A DNA stretch of 64,000 nucleotides from Cyathus striatus (Eukaryota; Basidiomycota; Agaricomycetes; Agaricales; Nidulariaceae), in NCBI GenBank assembly GCA_025738555.1, contig JAOVFP010000007.1, positions 1 to 64,000 on the forward strand, given 5' to 3'. The notes under the pieces are model-generated. The model was not told the origin of the DNA. It worked only from the letters and a program-made list of their open reading frames with translations, and made no database searches. Positions 1-11,480 of the stretch are shown here, in pieces; position 1 is the first letter of the stretch; each line of letters begins with the position of its first letter. Both the position numbers and the translations under genes were made by a program.

Positions 1-1010
1 AGAGGAAGGCGTTAGTAATATCAATCATCAATAAAGAAGCAGTAGAGATGTACTGTCAGATACTCCACTGTGATGCTATCGTACTCAATAGTCGTGAATA
101 GCTGGTTGAGAGCTGGCATATCCGGTTACATGATGTAAGTCGCTTGTTAAGTACCGTCAAGAGGCGTAATGCGAAATAGGAGAGAGTAGGTTATCATAGA
201 AAGCCTTGCCCAGCGACAGCGGTCTGCCATCCCATGAATACCCATGTCCATTGACATGTATAGAATTGAACCAGACGAAAGCGTTACGACCTCCACGCAG
301 CCAATGTAGCATTCAATGACCACAGCATCTCCGGAGGTATAGTAGAGGTAGAAATAACGGAACCATTCAGTTGATCGACGTTAACGACCCACCGAAATAG
401 GGGGGAGTAGGTTGTCATAAGTGGCCTTACCCGGCGACAGCGGTCTACCATCTCATGAATGTCCATGTCCATTGTCAGCACTCGCCCCGGGCATATCCGC
501 ATCGCCCATCAAAGCCACCAGTCACGTACACCACCACAACCCATATGCCAGGCCACATAGACATCACCACACTCGCCACCAGAGATTGTCTACGGCGTGG
601 AAGATTGATCGCATAACGGGGCCGAAGCAAACCACAACAGACGAAGCAAAAGCGCAGACGAAAATGAAGATCCACAGAGTCGCTACGACCTCCACGCAGC
701 ATTCAACGACCACAACATCTCCGGAGGTAGAGTAGAGGCAGAATCAACAGGCCCATCCCGTTAATGAAGCACAGGGAACGTGCAAGATTCAGATCATCCT
801 ACTGCAACCGCATATGTCCGATGAGGGCGAAGCACAGCCCTGTGAACAAGAACCCAATGGCTAAGTCCAGGTGCACCGTGCACGGACCAATTTCCAGCAT
901 GAAATGGAGAGTAGTGTACTCTGGATGAAATTTTGACGATGGCTAGTATGGTGGAGAGCAACCTTGGAGTTGGCAGCTGTTGGCAGGTGTCGCGAATTAT
1001 TAGTCCCACA
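1..1010 (-). pseudogene. Partial inverted copy of the PWWP-protein gene (exon 5 and its long upstream intron)
   Basis: Read on the minus strand, this stretch matches the PWWP gene at 37206-40673. Positions 122 down to 54 match its exon 5 (D-M-P-A-L then L-F-T-T, and V-E-Y-L-T at the end). About 123-1010 matches the 3' three quarters of the 806-base intron before that exon, and 1-53 matches the start of the next intron. The exon copy stays open but lacks one codon of the acidic E-E-Y stretch. The splice acceptor that should precede it reads CCG instead of CAG, so normal splicing would fail. Similarity stops near 1010. The copy runs off the window at position 1, so exon 6 may lie beyond. Function is unlikely unless a different acceptor is used. 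Confidence 0.75.
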
Positions 1011-1140
1011 TGTCGGGCATCGGGGGTTTGGACGTCAGCGGGTCCGGATGTAGCTTATCTCAGCTGAATCACGAGTCCTTCCATACATGTGCTTCCCAAT
1101 TTGTTCCCAATTCAAGTCCACTTTAACTTAACTTACACAG

Positions 1141-1212
1141 TTTCCTCAATCTCTCTAAACTTGGTACTATACCAAAAACCTAGCTAACTTGTTTGTATCG
1201 TAGATATACAAC
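1141..1212 (-). pseudogene. Relic of the 3' end of a GRE2-like reductase gene
   Basis: On the minus strand about 70 bases align to the last exon of the three reductase genes in this window, in the part encoding the Y-D-x-S-K-E-A-R segment and the following T-K-F-R-E-I. The reading frame is broken by indels and stops, and no upstream exons can be seen. It lies about 3.2 kb from the 3' end of the complete reductase at 4404-5937 and has the same orientation. It is probably the remnant of a fourth paralogue. The match is by eye only. Confidence 0.55.
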
Positions 1213-1760
1213 AAATCAAATCAAAATTTGGCATTAAATCACTTTGGACAGACAGCCCACATACTTCCTTTAGCTGCTCAAGTTGAGGTTCGGACAACAA
1301 AGCACCTGATTGGTTCCACGAATATCTAGCAAATTCACCTCTTTTCCGTACTTGGGTAACAACTCGTGTGAAGTGGTAGTGGTCGAACGAGTCCGGTTAT
1401 ATGAATGGGGTGTATAATCTGATTGTTCCGAGACAGGGAAGAGTACTCATATTAAGCTCCTGAGAAGTCGAATAGGTAACCTAGCACTCTCTAACATCGT
1501 GAAAGTCGAAAGCATAGTATAATGTCTATGGTTCAACCGTTCACGACTCATCTGTTGAAACGTTGAACACAGTCACTCAAGTACTCAGCCCCTAAAGATT
1601 GATCTCCTACATTGTCAAGCAATGTAAGATATTTTGGCTCAAAATTCAATTGACTAACACCCAAAGCTCTTGACTTTGCATCTGCCCAGAAAAGAACAGT
1701 ATAATCTTTTTGAATCTCGTACAGAAATATGTATGTCTCTTGGTTTCTGACACTAGTGAG
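1213..1760. other. Gene-free spacer, 3' of the first DUF6533 gene
   Basis: No open frame with recognisable content is visible here. The stretch is AT-rich and presumably holds the 3' untranslated region of the minus-strand gene ending at 1761. Confidence 0.4.
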
Positions 1761-3317
1761 CTATGTCTTCGTAGTAACATCTGAAAATATTTCTGTTTTC
1801 CTAGCCTCTTCGCGTGCATGAAGAACTACTCGACACGCTAAGACAGAATGTAGCACCCTCCCAAGCCTATGTGGCGCGATAGACATAAGTTATATAGTAT
1901 CGTGAGTGTGCATGTAAACTTGATATAGACTTACTCGATTATCAGTGGATAATAGTCTCTCTAACATAGTTAAGGTTAGCTAAGTAAAAATGTATCAAGA
2001 TTTTATGACCGACTTACACTCATAGCAGATATTACCACTATGTTTGCCAAAGCGACAACTATAAAGGTTATCGAACAACATGATAAGTGACATTGGTTGG
2101 GTATGTATTACAACGCACCGAATATATAGAAGTAATAAACTATCCCTGTTCACCGTTAAGTGTATATTAACATCAGACAATGAAAATACACTATACCATC
2201 ACGTACAATGACTAAAACAAGATTTGAGTACCCCTGCTTGACTTAACATGTATTTCCGTCATGAGAGCTGCTGCTGGACGAGTTCTACAGAAAGTTCTTA
2301 CATGAGTAATATGCGGGCATGATCATTAAGCCAGTGTTAACTACATTCGTAGTAAGCTCACGAGTGTCTTATCCTATAGAAGTGACATACCAGCATCATA
2401 GACAAATAAAAGAATCCAATCTATCACGATTAAGTTCGTTTTTCCGCCTGTAATGAAACAACCATGCAGCAGAGGGTGGAGAGAATCCTGTAGACCAACT
2501 AATATAAAGATTAGCAAAGTGAAGGTAACATGCATCAACAACCTACACTCTAGGGAACTAGGGAAGCCAGCGGACACTCCGCAGATCGCGGATAAGATAC
2601 TGACAAAAAGTATTGAAAGAACAATTGCAAGCCATCTACGACTCCCACAAACAGCCCATGTTCGCACAGTTAACACAGCTGCAGAGAATAAGTCATGTAT
2701 AACTTATACCAAACGATGACATACTCACCTTCTGCAGAAGCCATACCAACCATGATGATCCCTATTGCCAAGAAATGGTGCGTGAAACAACGAACTTCCC
2801 ACTGACCAAGAGCTTACATGTGCTAGCTAAATATAATTTCTTACATCTTCCAGCCGTGGCATACGGTAGAAATTGGACTATTCAATCAGCTGAGTAGACA
2901 GTAAAGTTCAATAATACAAGAGACGTACAGGCCATGCTTATTGTCATGTCGAAGAACGGAAAGAATCGTGTAGGTATGTATAAGACTTTTCCAATTCCCC
3001 ATGGGGCTTTCCAGATGAACTCGACTTCAAGCATAAAAGTTAAAAGGTAGTCAAAGGCCTAGTAAGATGATGTGGGAACCGTGACCTTTGTGAATATGAA
3101 TAAAAGCATTTACCAACAAGGTAAAAGTTGTGACTAAGACATCGCTTAATCTTAGACTACCATGACACTGAGTGATGTCTACCTACCACGAAGATACTTT
3201 ATTTAATAGTCAGATGTATAATACACAATTTAAAGAATCGAATCTTACGTTTACCGTACGTGCATGTTCTAGCGCCGTTGACATTGCTTGAATCTGTTCG
3301 GGCGAAAAAGACAACAT
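1761..3317 (-). CDS. DUF6533-family multi-pass membrane protein
   Basis: This is a fungal integral membrane protein of unknown function. The proposed first exon starts at 3317 with MLSFSPEQIQAMSTAL. A later exon near 3060-2940 carries the family core, F-D-Y-L-L-T-F-M-L-E-V-E-F-I-W-K followed by G-K-V-L-Y-I and R-F-F-P. Next come G-I-I-M-V-G-M-A-S-A-E and A-V-L-T-V-R-T-W-A-V, which splice together across 2674-2727. The exon at about 2395-2676 holds two hydrophobic helices and ends W-I-L-L-F-V-Y-D-A. The last exon near 1855-1761 has V-L-H-S-V-L-A-C-R-V-V-L-H, the family's final helix and charged tail. The exon around 2000-2180 (N-R-D-S-L-L-L-L-Y-I-R) aligns less well and may be damaged. The family assignment is solid. 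The exact exon set and whether the gene is intact are uncertain. Confidence 0.6.
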
Positions 3318-3601
3318 GGGTGTGATAATGTTTAAAGTAGGGTAAGCAATGAACATGGTCTTGGTATTCCGTTCTTAAATGGAGGAGCCATATTTGAGAA
3401 ATTTCGCATTATCGAAGTTTCCCTGCATCAGGTTCTGCACCGACTCACACTGTGATATAGATCATCCCGAGAGATGGAATACTTTAAGCCGTATTATTAT
3501 AGGACCATTTACGGATGAATTTGATGAATAAACAGCATATTCAGTGGAAGTGCAGTGCATCGAGAACGCGATGTTGGCGCTTTGCTCCACCATACACCAT
3601 A

Positions 3602-3944
3602 CTGTACTATTTCGACCGATTGTTCGGTCACGCGTCACACAGGGTCTCCGAACAGAACAAATTCAGGCCTTGTCACGCATCCCAGAGAGCATTGAACAAA
3701 GGGTCAAGGCAATTAAATAAGGCATAATTTTGATGTTTTTTTTTTTTACGTTACATAGATGTATGTATTATATCATAAAATAGTGTTTTATGTTCGTCAT
3801 TGTTAAAAATCTGAGGACAATGAACATTGTTGGCATGAACAAATCTTAAGCATGTCACGCACTGAACTGATCTCTGAACTGAACAATGAACCCAAATTTT
3901 CGGTCACGCTCAAAATGAGCGAACAATTGGTCGAAATAGTACAG
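3602..3944 (+). mobile_element. Tc1/mariner-type MITE, copy 1
   Basis: The element is 343 bases long with TIRs that begin CTGTACTATTTCGACC. It is flanked by TA on both sides (3600-3601 and 3945-3946), the target duplication expected of Tc1/mariner. A second copy of almost the same length lies at 48563-48901 in opposite orientation. There is no coding capacity. It sits about 280 bases upstream of the DUF6533 start at 3317, so it may touch that gene's promoter. Confidence 0.85.
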
Positions 3945-3946
3945 TA

Positions 3947-4403
3947 CTAAAGATACAAATGTGTAAAAATAGACAGAAGGCAGATCGTAGCAGGAAGTAA
4001 TCATACCGTGATACCCTATCTCAATTTCCGTTTTCTGAATCCCTTCATAAAGCTTTATATAGAAAGAAGGTGATATCAAAGTGATAAAATTCTGTAAGTA
4101 CCAAGTACGTCATGGCAGGCTGTTTGCGCTAGCAGTGGTGGAACTTGGATGAAACGATACTATAGGAGTCAACTTTGCCACGTCAAAAATCGTGAATACA
4201 TTTCCCGTTAATAGACGCTGAACTGTTACAGCATAAACCTCATCACCATTTAGCGCATTTGGAGGGGTTATACATAGATAACAACTATTAGCGCGCATTA
4301 GCACCTGTAAAAGCTATATCTGATTCTGATATCTCTGAACAAATTAAGGGATGGCAGTGGTGAACAAGTACTGAGGCGGTGAAGAGCAAATATCGAAAAA
4401 CTG
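3947..4403. other. Spacer between the MITE and reductase 1
   Basis: About 450 bases with no gene-like content recognised. The open frames on the minus strand at 3855-4304 lack coding character. Confidence 0.4.
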
Positions 4404-5937
4404 TTACCACCCCCTCCCCGCAAAAACACTCAACGCATCCCTCGCGGTTTTCTCAATTCCCCTAAACCCAGTCCCCAAAATCCTAGCTTCCTTGCTCGTG
4501 TCGTAGATATACAGCTCTTTGGGCTTTATACCCGGCTTTCCTTTTGGTAGGTCGTGCGATATGGATATATCGATGGACGAGGAGAGGACTTTATTTGTAG
4601 TGTCGACTTTGATTTAAAAACATTAGTGAGAGTAGGAAATGAAATGGGTAGAACATACTCCATTCTTGCCACGACGCACGTCCTATTCATATCCCATTAA
4701 CACATTCCTCCAACAACACATAAAAAAATAAACCTACCAGCAGCAACGGTAATCCTCTCCCCGCTCGCATCCCCCTTCTCCAGCGCAGTAACATGCGCAT
4801 CTGCAAGATCACGCACGTCAACCCACCCATGGACTTCTTCGAGCGTTTCGTCTTTGCGCGGATCGGTGGGATTGCCGACGACGATGTTGTACCAGTATCC
4901 GTAGGAGGAGTTTCCCATTGATGAGGGGGAGGAGCCTAGTTCGTGAATTGGGGGCTGGGGATGTAGGTTAGTGGGGGTTTTCAATTGAAGAGAGGAAGGG
5001 GAGACGTACGCCGAGGATCTATGTAGAGGATGATATGTTTTAATGTGTGGATGAGTGAGTAAGTGAGTAGGGAAAGACGAACCCAAGGAGGGAGAAGGGT
5101 AACGAAATCATACCCCAACGTGTCCTTATTCTTTTCATAAAACTCCCAAGCCGCTAATCCAAATTCAACTCCCCATCAGTACAAGTCCCTCACAAGTACA
5201 AAATTCAAGAATCGTACCCTTCTCAGCTAATACCTTCGAAGCGATATACTTAGTAATATTCGGAGCCTCAATGCCCTTTTCTTCTAAGATCTGCACAGCA
5301 GCATTGTTCCAGTCTTTCTCTGAAATTAGAGTAGGCTCGTAAACGCGCCCTGAGAGTGTGCCTGAGGTGGAAGTGTATACTACGCGTTTGACGCTTGGTC
5401 TGTAATGTAAAGAGTTAGTCACGCTGAAAGGGAAGAGGAGGAGAGAGGGGGAGGTACGATTTTTGAGCACTGTGCAAGATGCCGAGGGTTCCTCCTACTG
5501 CCGGTTTTACGAAATCTGGTATTTTTTAAGGTTGTGTATCTGGATTACGGAGGAGAGGAGGGAAAGTACCATCAGGTTCAACTAAATCCCCACTCGGAAT
5601 AGGCGTAGCAACATGCAACACTCCATGCACACCAATTAAACTATTATCAAAAGCTCCTTCCTACACACGCCATCCACACAATGAACATCCATCTGTCCTC
5701 ACCAATTTGAACAAAGATAATAAATACCTTCGTAAAATCCTCAACATAAGCCAACTCAAACTTCTCCCCGTAACTCTCAAAATATTTCTTAATATATGCC
5801 CCTTTGGCTTCAGAACGAACTGTCCCGCGGACGGAATAGCCGCGCTCGAGAAGGCGTCGTGCGGCCCAGATAGCGAAGAAGCCGTTTACACCTGTTACGA
5901 GGATTTTTTTTTCTGGTGTGGGGTGGAGGGTCGGCAT
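4404..5937 (-). CDS. GRE2/dihydroflavonol-4-reductase-like NAD(P)-dependent reductase, paralogue 1
   Basis: This is an extended short-chain dehydrogenase (NAD-dependent epimerase/dehydratase fold) of about 350 residues, the usual family length. Fungal relatives reduce aldehydes and ketones such as methylglyoxal or lactaldehyde with NADPH in the cytosol; the substrate here is unknown. Exon 1 (5728-5937) gives the Rossmann motif K-I-L-V-T-G-V-N-G-F-F-A (residues 11-22) and R-G-T-V-R-S, whose Arg favours NADPH. The catalytic set is visible as Y-T-S-T-S-G-T and Y-I-A-S-K. The substrate-side I-L-G-P-P-I-H-E-L crosses a 9-base microexon at 5010-5018. W-V-D-V-R-D-L-A-D-A-H follows near residue 250. 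All introns are short with GT-AG ends, and the stop is at 4404-4406. It is the most complete-looking member on this strand and lies divergent from paralogues 2 and 3. Confidence 0.88.
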
Positions 5938-6934
5938 TGTGTTTCAAGTTCTGTGGGCAAGTAAGGCTTAAGTGGAAGTGAGAAGGTGATGTGGAATTGG
6001 AAGGAGGAGGGAAATTAAATTGAGATTTATAAACACGGTTACACGACTGCTATCGGAATAGATTCTGCATGTCATGAGTGGATTGCTCAACTATTGCTCA
6101 TGATCATGATCCCAGTCATCGATGCACGCAGCACATGGGTGTGGAGGCGGAACCGGGATGAAGCTCAGGGTCAGAATAGATGGACATCAGAGTCATACAC
6201 AAAATCTTGTCGTGACTTCTTCGTCTCATGTTCTCAGCACAAGCAGCACAGTTATCGATCTTCGTATGCTCCGGCATCTTCGGTGCGCCAACTTGTCTAG
6301 AGACATAGAAGAGGCAATGAGAGGCAATGCGTGAATCGTACTGGGAGTGGTACATGCATCAAAGGCTTCATGAACATAGGCCTAACATATCGGAGCCGTT
6401 ACTTATCTGATTATCTTACTGAAAGTGTCAATCACGTCGATCCGTTCATTCTCCTTTCTTCCCGGGATAACAGCCCAAAGCAATGTACATAACCGACTGC
6501 CGCTCTGATTCGCAAAACTTTGTACCTATAGCATAGAGATCGTTTTATGCGCCTGGGAGAGGAAGTCGCTTGGTGGGAACGTCACCGGGATTCGGTGTTG
6601 TGCCAGGGAGGACAATACTGTGTCTCTTGTTCTCGAGTAAGGGAGAAAATGAGAAAAGAACGAGAAGCGTGGTAATCAGCGAGATAGTTCTTGGGAGCGT
6701 GCATGTAAACATTCGCAATAGAGAGAGAATGAAGAACCGACAGACTCAAGCTGAGTCGCACATCGCTAGACCACACAGACCACATCTATTCAACCCCCGA
6801 GAGGGGTAAAGTCCAAGGAAGAAACCCTGCGCAAGTGCAAACGCACGGAGAGTGTAAATACAATATGCTACAGAGGTATATTCGGGTGTCGGATAGGATA
6901 GATAGCGTTATAAAGATACGCTTCGCGCAAGTTT
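5938..6934. other. Intergenic region between reductase 1 and the Dap1-like gene
   Basis: About 1 kb that holds the reductase 1 promoter and the 3' end of the Dap1-like gene. Several short open frames overlap on both strands, but none has recognisable motifs or splice structure, so no gene is called. Confidence 0.45.
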
Positions 6935-7556
6935 CTACATGTTAGCAGAACTTGGACCATCGACGACTTTTCCTACGATATTGTATCGTTTCCTATGCAC
7001 ATCAATCAGCACGTCAAGTCGCAAGAATAGAGCAGGGAGGGGGACATACGAGAAGAAAGCAAACCAATCATCTAGAACCTTCATATCCTTCTCATCTAGG
7101 GTGCTATAATCCGCAACAGCGTCCTCAGGCTTCAGACTTGACATTCCCAAGCCGCGCGACCCGTCCTTCCCAGCGAAAATGTTGTACGACTTGCCAGGTC
7201 CATACACGTCAGCTTTATGGCTCACATCAAAGATAGTTCCTACACCCCCATATCATCAGCACACGCGAGTATCACTCTCCACTAAGTCACAGCGCACCTT
7301 TAATAGCAACATAAATAGGCTTCGAAGCATCACTCCCATCGTACTCCCTCAACTGGGCGGTAGTGAACGGGTCGTCCTTGGGGGGCTGAAGATCGTCTTT
7401 AGGGGGCTGCATGACGGTTTTGACGGGTTCGGATTGGGATTCGGCGGGGGCTGGTGTTGATGGTCTGGGTCGTGAGGAGAGGCGATAGGCGAGGAAGGAG
7501 GCGGGGATGAGGAAGGCTAGGGCGTATATCACCGTTGGGGGGGAAAGTAATGACAT
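6935..7556 (-). CDS. DAP1: Dap1/PGRMC-type membrane-bound cytochrome b5-like haem protein
   Basis: Three exons (7298-7556, 7050-7239, 6935-6992) join in frame into about 168 residues. The N-terminus has one membrane helix (residues about 8-25, V-I-Y-A-L-A-F-L-I-P-A-S-F-L-A-Y) followed by a Pro-rich linker that contains a repeated P-P-K-D-D. The cytochrome b5-like haem domain then shows L-R-E-Y-D-G, K-P-I-Y-V-A-I-K-G, F-D-V, Y-G-P-G-K-S-Y-N-I-F-A-G-K-D, and F-F-S-K-R-Y-N-I-V-G-K-V near the end. The tyrosines in Y-G-P-G-K-S-Y are typical of the PGRMC subfamily, which binds haem through Tyr rather than two His. Dap1 in yeasts supports cytochrome P450 Erg11 in sterol synthesis at the endoplasmic reticulum; the same role is inferred here. 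The second intron is 57 bases and in frame, so it could be misread as coding. Confidence 0.9.
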
Positions 7557-8180
7557 CGTGCGGCTATCGCCGACGCCGATGGCCTACCTTTTTGCTTGGT
7601 TGGACTATGGTGTGTTTCTCACGGTTAAGGCGCCTTATTTCCGCACGGTTTACTCTCTCACAGTTGGCGCTCGTTCCTACGCTGACCTTCACACAATCGT
7701 TGTTCTTCAATCATTCAATTCAGCTGAAGCTTGTCAAAGGATTTTTTCCTGATATTAAAGCTGAAGCACTGAAGGACCACTTCTGCATGCCTGCTATTGT
7801 ATTCACAAGTCATTCTTACCGCAACTTTACCGGAACATGAACACAACTGTACCAAGGTTCTTGCGAAACTAATTGCTCTTCCACACCGGCTCTGTACTAC
7901 CCGCCTAGTATCAAAACGACAATTGTCATGGCAAGTAGAATATCTTACTACAATGGTATAACGTCAACCTGCTTACTTTTCTCCAGCAGTATGAACAGTC
8001 CCACACGAGCCGGAACGGAATATCAGGCATGGGACAAAGATCCCACAATCATACCCTCCTAATACGTATTGAAGGGTTTCACTAAAAATAGTATACCGTT
8101 GATTAACTCAAAAAAGGCAATAAGGTCATATATTCCTTAACATAAAGCATCTCAATTTCACTCAATCTACAAACCATACA
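7557..8180. other. Shared upstream region of the Dap1-like gene and reductase 2
   Basis: These 624 bases separate two divergent start codons and so must contain both promoters. No TATA box or binding site stands out enough to call, and overlapping open frames here have no family features. Confidence 0.45.
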
Positions 8181-9655
8181 ATGCCATCTATCCAACCAGG
8201 CGCCAAAATCCTCGTAACAGGCGTAAATGGCTTTCTCGCTATGTGGTGTGCGCGAAGATTGCTTGAAAGGGGGTATGCTGTTCGTGGGACGGTTCGCTCG
8301 GGTGGTAAAGGCACTTATGTAGAGAAGTATTTTGAAAGATATGGGGATCGGTTTGAAGTTGTTGCTGTCGAGGACTTTACGAAGGTCAGTATATTATTGA
8401 CGTTGTCATGTAGATCATATTTGATATTTCTACATTCCAGGAAGGAGCATTCGATGAAAGCTTAGTTAGTGTACAAGGCGTCTTTCACGTAGCTACGCCT
8501 ATACCAAGTGAACATCTACATCCAGACGGTAAGACAATTCCTTTCCTATCATAATAAATGCATCTAAATAAATACATAGAGGTTCTAAAAATATCAGAAG
8601 CAGGCGTCTTAGGAATTCTACAAAGCGCACAAAACTCGTCAGCATATTCTCTTTCTCATCGACTTCCTACAATTGTTAACAAACTTCGATAAATAGACCG
8701 GACGTCAAGAGAATCGTGTACACATCAACAGTATCAACGATCAAGACCGAAGTTTCTGAGCCTACTTTATTCTCGGAGAAAGATTGGAACGATAAAGCTT
8801 TGGAGGAAGTTAAAGAACAAGGAATCAATGCTTCGAATTATTTGAAATACGCTGCTTCGAAGGTGTTAGCGGAAAAATGTAAGTTAAATGATCTTCTTTT
8901 TATATGCGCTCTGATAAGTTTAAACATTAGCCGCTTGGCATTTCTATGAGAAGAATAAAGAGCATTTGCCATATGACTTTCTTACCATCCTCCCAGCATG
9001 GGTACGTCCCTCCCCACCCCCCCACAATCTATCTCACTAAAACTCACTCCACTTACCAGATATTCGGCGTAAGCCTTACACTCTCCCTTAATCCCAACCA
9101 AAACTTACACCCCCAGCCTCCAATCCACGAACTATCAAAATCCCCAACGGCCCTCGGACAATCGTCCTACGGAGCATGGTACAGCATCGTCATCGACAAC
9201 CCTACTTCCCCGCGCTCCGATGAGGTTCTGTCGGATGTCACAAGTTGGGTGGATGTTCGTGATCTAGCAGATGTGCATGTTAGTGCGTTGGAGAGAGAGG
9301 AGGTGGGGGGTGAGAGAATTGTTGTTTCTGCTGGTACGTTCATGTTCTCTTATCACTGAAGGAAGGTGTTTAATGTGGTGGATTGGTTAGGTCGTGCGTC
9401 GTGGCAACAATGGAGTAAGTCCCTCTTCTCCATATTATATCCACCGTTGCTGATATAGGGAAACTTGAAGTCGACACCGCGAATCAAGTTAACGATGCAA
9501 AGCGCACTTTGCCACTTGGTAAACCGGGTATTCAGCCGAAAGTGATGTACATGTATGATTCGAGTAAGGAAGCTAGGATTATAGGAACCAAGTTTAGAGA
9601 GATTGGAGAAACTACAAGGGATAGTTTGATTGTATTTTTGGAGAAGGGGTGGTAA
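8181..9655 (+). CDS. GRE2/dihydroflavonol-4-reductase-like NAD(P)-dependent reductase, paralogue 2
   Basis: This has the same architecture as the reductase at 4404-5937, and all intron positions seem conserved. Exon 1 (8181-8384) encodes K-I-L-V-T-G-V-N-G-F-L-A-M-W and R-G-T-V-R-S. Later exons give H-V-A-T-P-I-P-S, then R-I-V-Y-T-S-T-V-S-T, then the catalytic Y-A-A-S-K. The 9-base microexon at 9060-9068 encodes I-F-G and leads into P-P-I-H-E-L. The last exon ends F-L-E-K-G-W with TAA at 9653-9655. In the Y-T-S-T-V-S-T segment the usual S-x-G-T is altered, which may change the active-site pocket, although the catalytic Tyr and Lys are kept. Length is about 345 residues. The start is chosen by alignment with the paralogues. 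Substrate is unknown. Confidence 0.87.
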
Positions 9656-10119
9656 ACCGTAGAATGGGGTGTTGGGTTTAGATCGTGTTTATTGGGCTAT
9701 CTACTCGGATTGAAGTTGACAACACGGTCTGTTGCGTGGCATACTAATACGATATTATCCTCGTGATTAGTCTCACATGCAATAACTCTACTACTAAAAA
9801 GGAACTAGATTGAAGACGAGAAGATACTGCTCACATTTTATTTCAGAAGTAAGTCACCATTCCGTGAGATTCGATACTATACGCGGCCCCGAGATTCTCG
9901 CACTTCCATGCTTGAATCAATTAATCACTTGTGACTCACCTCCGTTTCATTGCCTCGCGCCTCGTTCCGGTTACGTCGCTGTATTTATTCTTAATTCTCC
10001 GGTCGTTGTACCAAACTTAAACCACGCAAGGTTCCTTTTAAGTATTTATATTCCACCACTTCCACCACATTCAACCATACATCTCCTCTTCACTCTCCCC
10101 CTACAAATTCACTCACGCA
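9656..10119. other. Spacer between reductases 2 and 3
   Basis: This 464-base tandem spacer holds the 3' end of paralogue 2 and the promoter of paralogue 3. A pyrimidine-rich stretch just before 10120 (about 10050-10115) resembles a fungal leader. An open frame crossing into exon 1 is a shadow. Confidence 0.45.
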
Positions 10120-11444
10120 ATGTCACCTCTTCACCCAGAATCGAACACAAAAATCCTCGTAACAGGCATCAACGGCTTTGTTGCGTTCTGGGCTGCTCGT
10201 AGACTTCTCGAACGTGGCTACTCCGTCCGCGGAACTGTTCGTTCGGTTGCTAAAGGCGCGTTTATCCAGAAGTACTTTGAGAGTTATGGGGATCAGTTTG
10301 AGTTAGCTTATGTGGAGGACTTTACTACGGTATACAAATGGATTGTTTTTGTGAATGGATGGATGCTGATGACTCGATGGTATGTAGGAAGGAGCGTTTG
10401 ATGAGAGCGTAGTTGGCGTACATGGGATTCTGCATGTTGCTACGCCTATTCCAAGTGGAGATTTGGAGGAACCTGATGGTATACTTTATCTGTCAATATA
10501 TGTCATATAAATTTAACTAATTTGTAGACTTCGTCAAGCCCGCAGTAGGAGGTGCAGTCAGAATCTTGAAAAGCGCTCAAAAATCGTACTTTCTTTCCTT
10601 CCTTCTTGCACGTTCTGTCAACTAAGAATGATATATAGACCGAGTGTGAAGAGAGTAATATACACATCCTCTACGGGAACAATAAGTCGACCTGTCTCTG
10701 AACCCACTTCGATCTCGGAGAAAGACTGGAACGATGACGCGGTGGAAGCCTTAGAGAAACTAGGGATCAAGGCTCATAACCACGTCAAGTATCTCGCTTC
10801 GAAGGTCTTAGCTGAAAAGGGTATGGATTTAGGTCCAGATCTGGTTTATGTTCTATACTAACTTGAAACAAAGCTGCGTGGGATTATTATGAGCAGAATA
10901 AAGATACGTTGGGCTACAATTTTCTTACCATTCTCCCCCCATGGGTAGGTCTTCTTACTGTTTATCATAGTACGTACCAGCAATAACTTAATTCCTCTAG
11001 ATATTTGGCGTACGCACTCTCTAACGTTTTAAAATATCAAAATCGTCACTGAACATCCATCCTGTCTTAGCCCCCAATCCACGAGCTGGGAACCTCTCCT
11101 TCCTCAATGGGCAATCCTTCCTTTGGAATATGGTACAACAATGTAGTTGGAAATCCAACCCAACCTCGTGCAGATGAATTGCTTGAAGAAGTCAATGGTT
11201 GGGTTGATGTTCGTGATCTTGCCGATGCGCATATTACTGCGTTGGAGAGGGAGGAAGCTGTAGGAGAGAGGATTATTGTTGCTGCTGGTACGTTTGTCTT
11301 CTCCTACTGGTGAAAGGATACGGTTAAAATGGGATGAATAGGTAGGGCGTCGTGGCAAGAGTGGAGTGGGTTTATTTTAGGTTCTGCATGCTGCTGATAC
11401 TAACTGTGTTTAACTACGAAGTTGACGTAGCGAACCGAGTACTC

Positions 11445-11480
11445 TAGGACCCCCGAAATTTCCTATGAAGGACCGATCCC
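11445..11480 (+). repeat. Left terminal inverted repeat of the element in reductase 3
   Basis: 36 bases that match the inverted right end (15108-15143) at 35 positions. It is preceded by the GTACTC target copy. Confidence 0.9.

Noticed and set aside
421..735. A 104-codon His- and Thr-rich frame
   Set aside because: It lies antisense to the duplicated PWWP intron; the parent intron at 39253-40058 shows equivalent meaningless frames.
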